Below the pieces are notes generated by a model that saw only the letters and a list, made by a program, of their open reading frames with translations, did no database searches and was not told the DNA's origin. The position numbers and the translations under genes were made by a program. Of a DNA stretch of 5,959 nucleotides, positions 5,886 to 5,959 are shown piece after piece; position 1 is the stretch's first letter, and the number at the start of each line of letters is the position of its first letter. The DNA is from Paludibacter sp. GTDB lineage: Bacteria; Bacteroidota; Bacteroidia; Bacteroidales; Paludibacteraceae. The stretch lies in assembly GCA_018054805.1 (NCBI GenBank), contig JAGPIU010000074.1:1-5959 (forward strand). The letters run 5' to 3'.

Positions 5886-5959
5886 ATGTTCAGAAGAATA
5901 ATCATTGGAATTTTCATATTCATAATTCTCTTACCACTTATCATGTATTTGGCATGGGT
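5886..5959 (+). CDS. N-terminus of a membrane or exported protein (partial, 3' end outside window)
   Basis: Only 24 codons are visible. The product starts MFRRI and continues as an almost unbroken run of Ile, Phe and Leu to the window edge, with Pro17 and Trp24. Two arginines followed by about 20 hydrophobic residues fit an N-terminal transmembrane anchor with its N-terminus inside, or an uncleaved signal sequence. The ATG eight bases upstream (5878) meets a stop after two codons, so 5886 is the sensible start. A well-placed promoter precedes it. The family cannot be recognised from so little sequence. Confidence 0.55.
   Translation, partial: MFRRIIIGIFIFIILLPLIMYLAW

Overview
The window looks like chromosomal DNA of an anaerobic or facultatively anaerobic Bacteroidota species, probably Bacteroidales-like. 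Four things point there: a TAnnTTTG-type -7 promoter element (TATCTTTG at 5811-5818), the absence of clear Shine-Dalgarno sequences before the genes, a secreted multi-domain GH43 glycosidase, and short repeats of kinds I recall from Bacteroidota intergenic DNA (CGCAAAG motifs, CACATCAA tandems, C-run/G-run palindromes). Genus cannot be told from this.

Layout. (1) 1-1526, minus strand: the first 508 codons of a secreted protein with two GH43 glycoside hydrolase modules in tandem. It runs off the left edge inside the second module. (2) 1527-2254: a divergent, AT-rich intergenic region of about 0.7 kb with no credible gene but several repeats: a CGCAAAG cluster, a C-rich/G-rich palindrome, a 9-bp inverted repeat, and five tandem 8-bp units that end one base before the activase start. 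(3) 2255-5561, plus strand: a two-gene operon. The first gene is a radical-SAM glycyl-radical-enzyme activase with a single visible cluster motif. The second is a glycyl radical enzyme whose active-site residues match trans-4-hydroxy-L-proline dehydratase (HypD). (4) 5587-5630: a strong intrinsic terminator. (5) 5631-5959: a short intergenic region with a Bacteroidota-type promoter and the first 24 codons of a membrane or exported protein that runs off the right edge.

How the genes work together. The activase would use S-adenosylmethionine and a [4Fe-4S] cluster to place a radical on Gly789 of the GRE. The GRE would then dehydrate trans-4-hydroxy-L-proline to 1-pyrroline-5-carboxylate. A pyrroline-5-carboxylate reductase (ProC) would complete the route to proline, but none is encoded here. 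The GH43 protein is divergently transcribed and appears to be an unrelated polysaccharide-degradation gene.

The most unusual feature is how repeats have reshaped both operon starts. The activase has no in-frame ATG near its conserved N-terminus; a 40-bp tandem of 8-bp units abuts a TTG codon there. In the GRE gene, a palindromic repeat is translated in frame as part of a roughly 24-residue N-terminal extension. A second, inverted copy lies just before the gene, so the two can pair as a 25-position stem enclosing the GRE start codon. This is a plausible but unproven expression-control arrangement.
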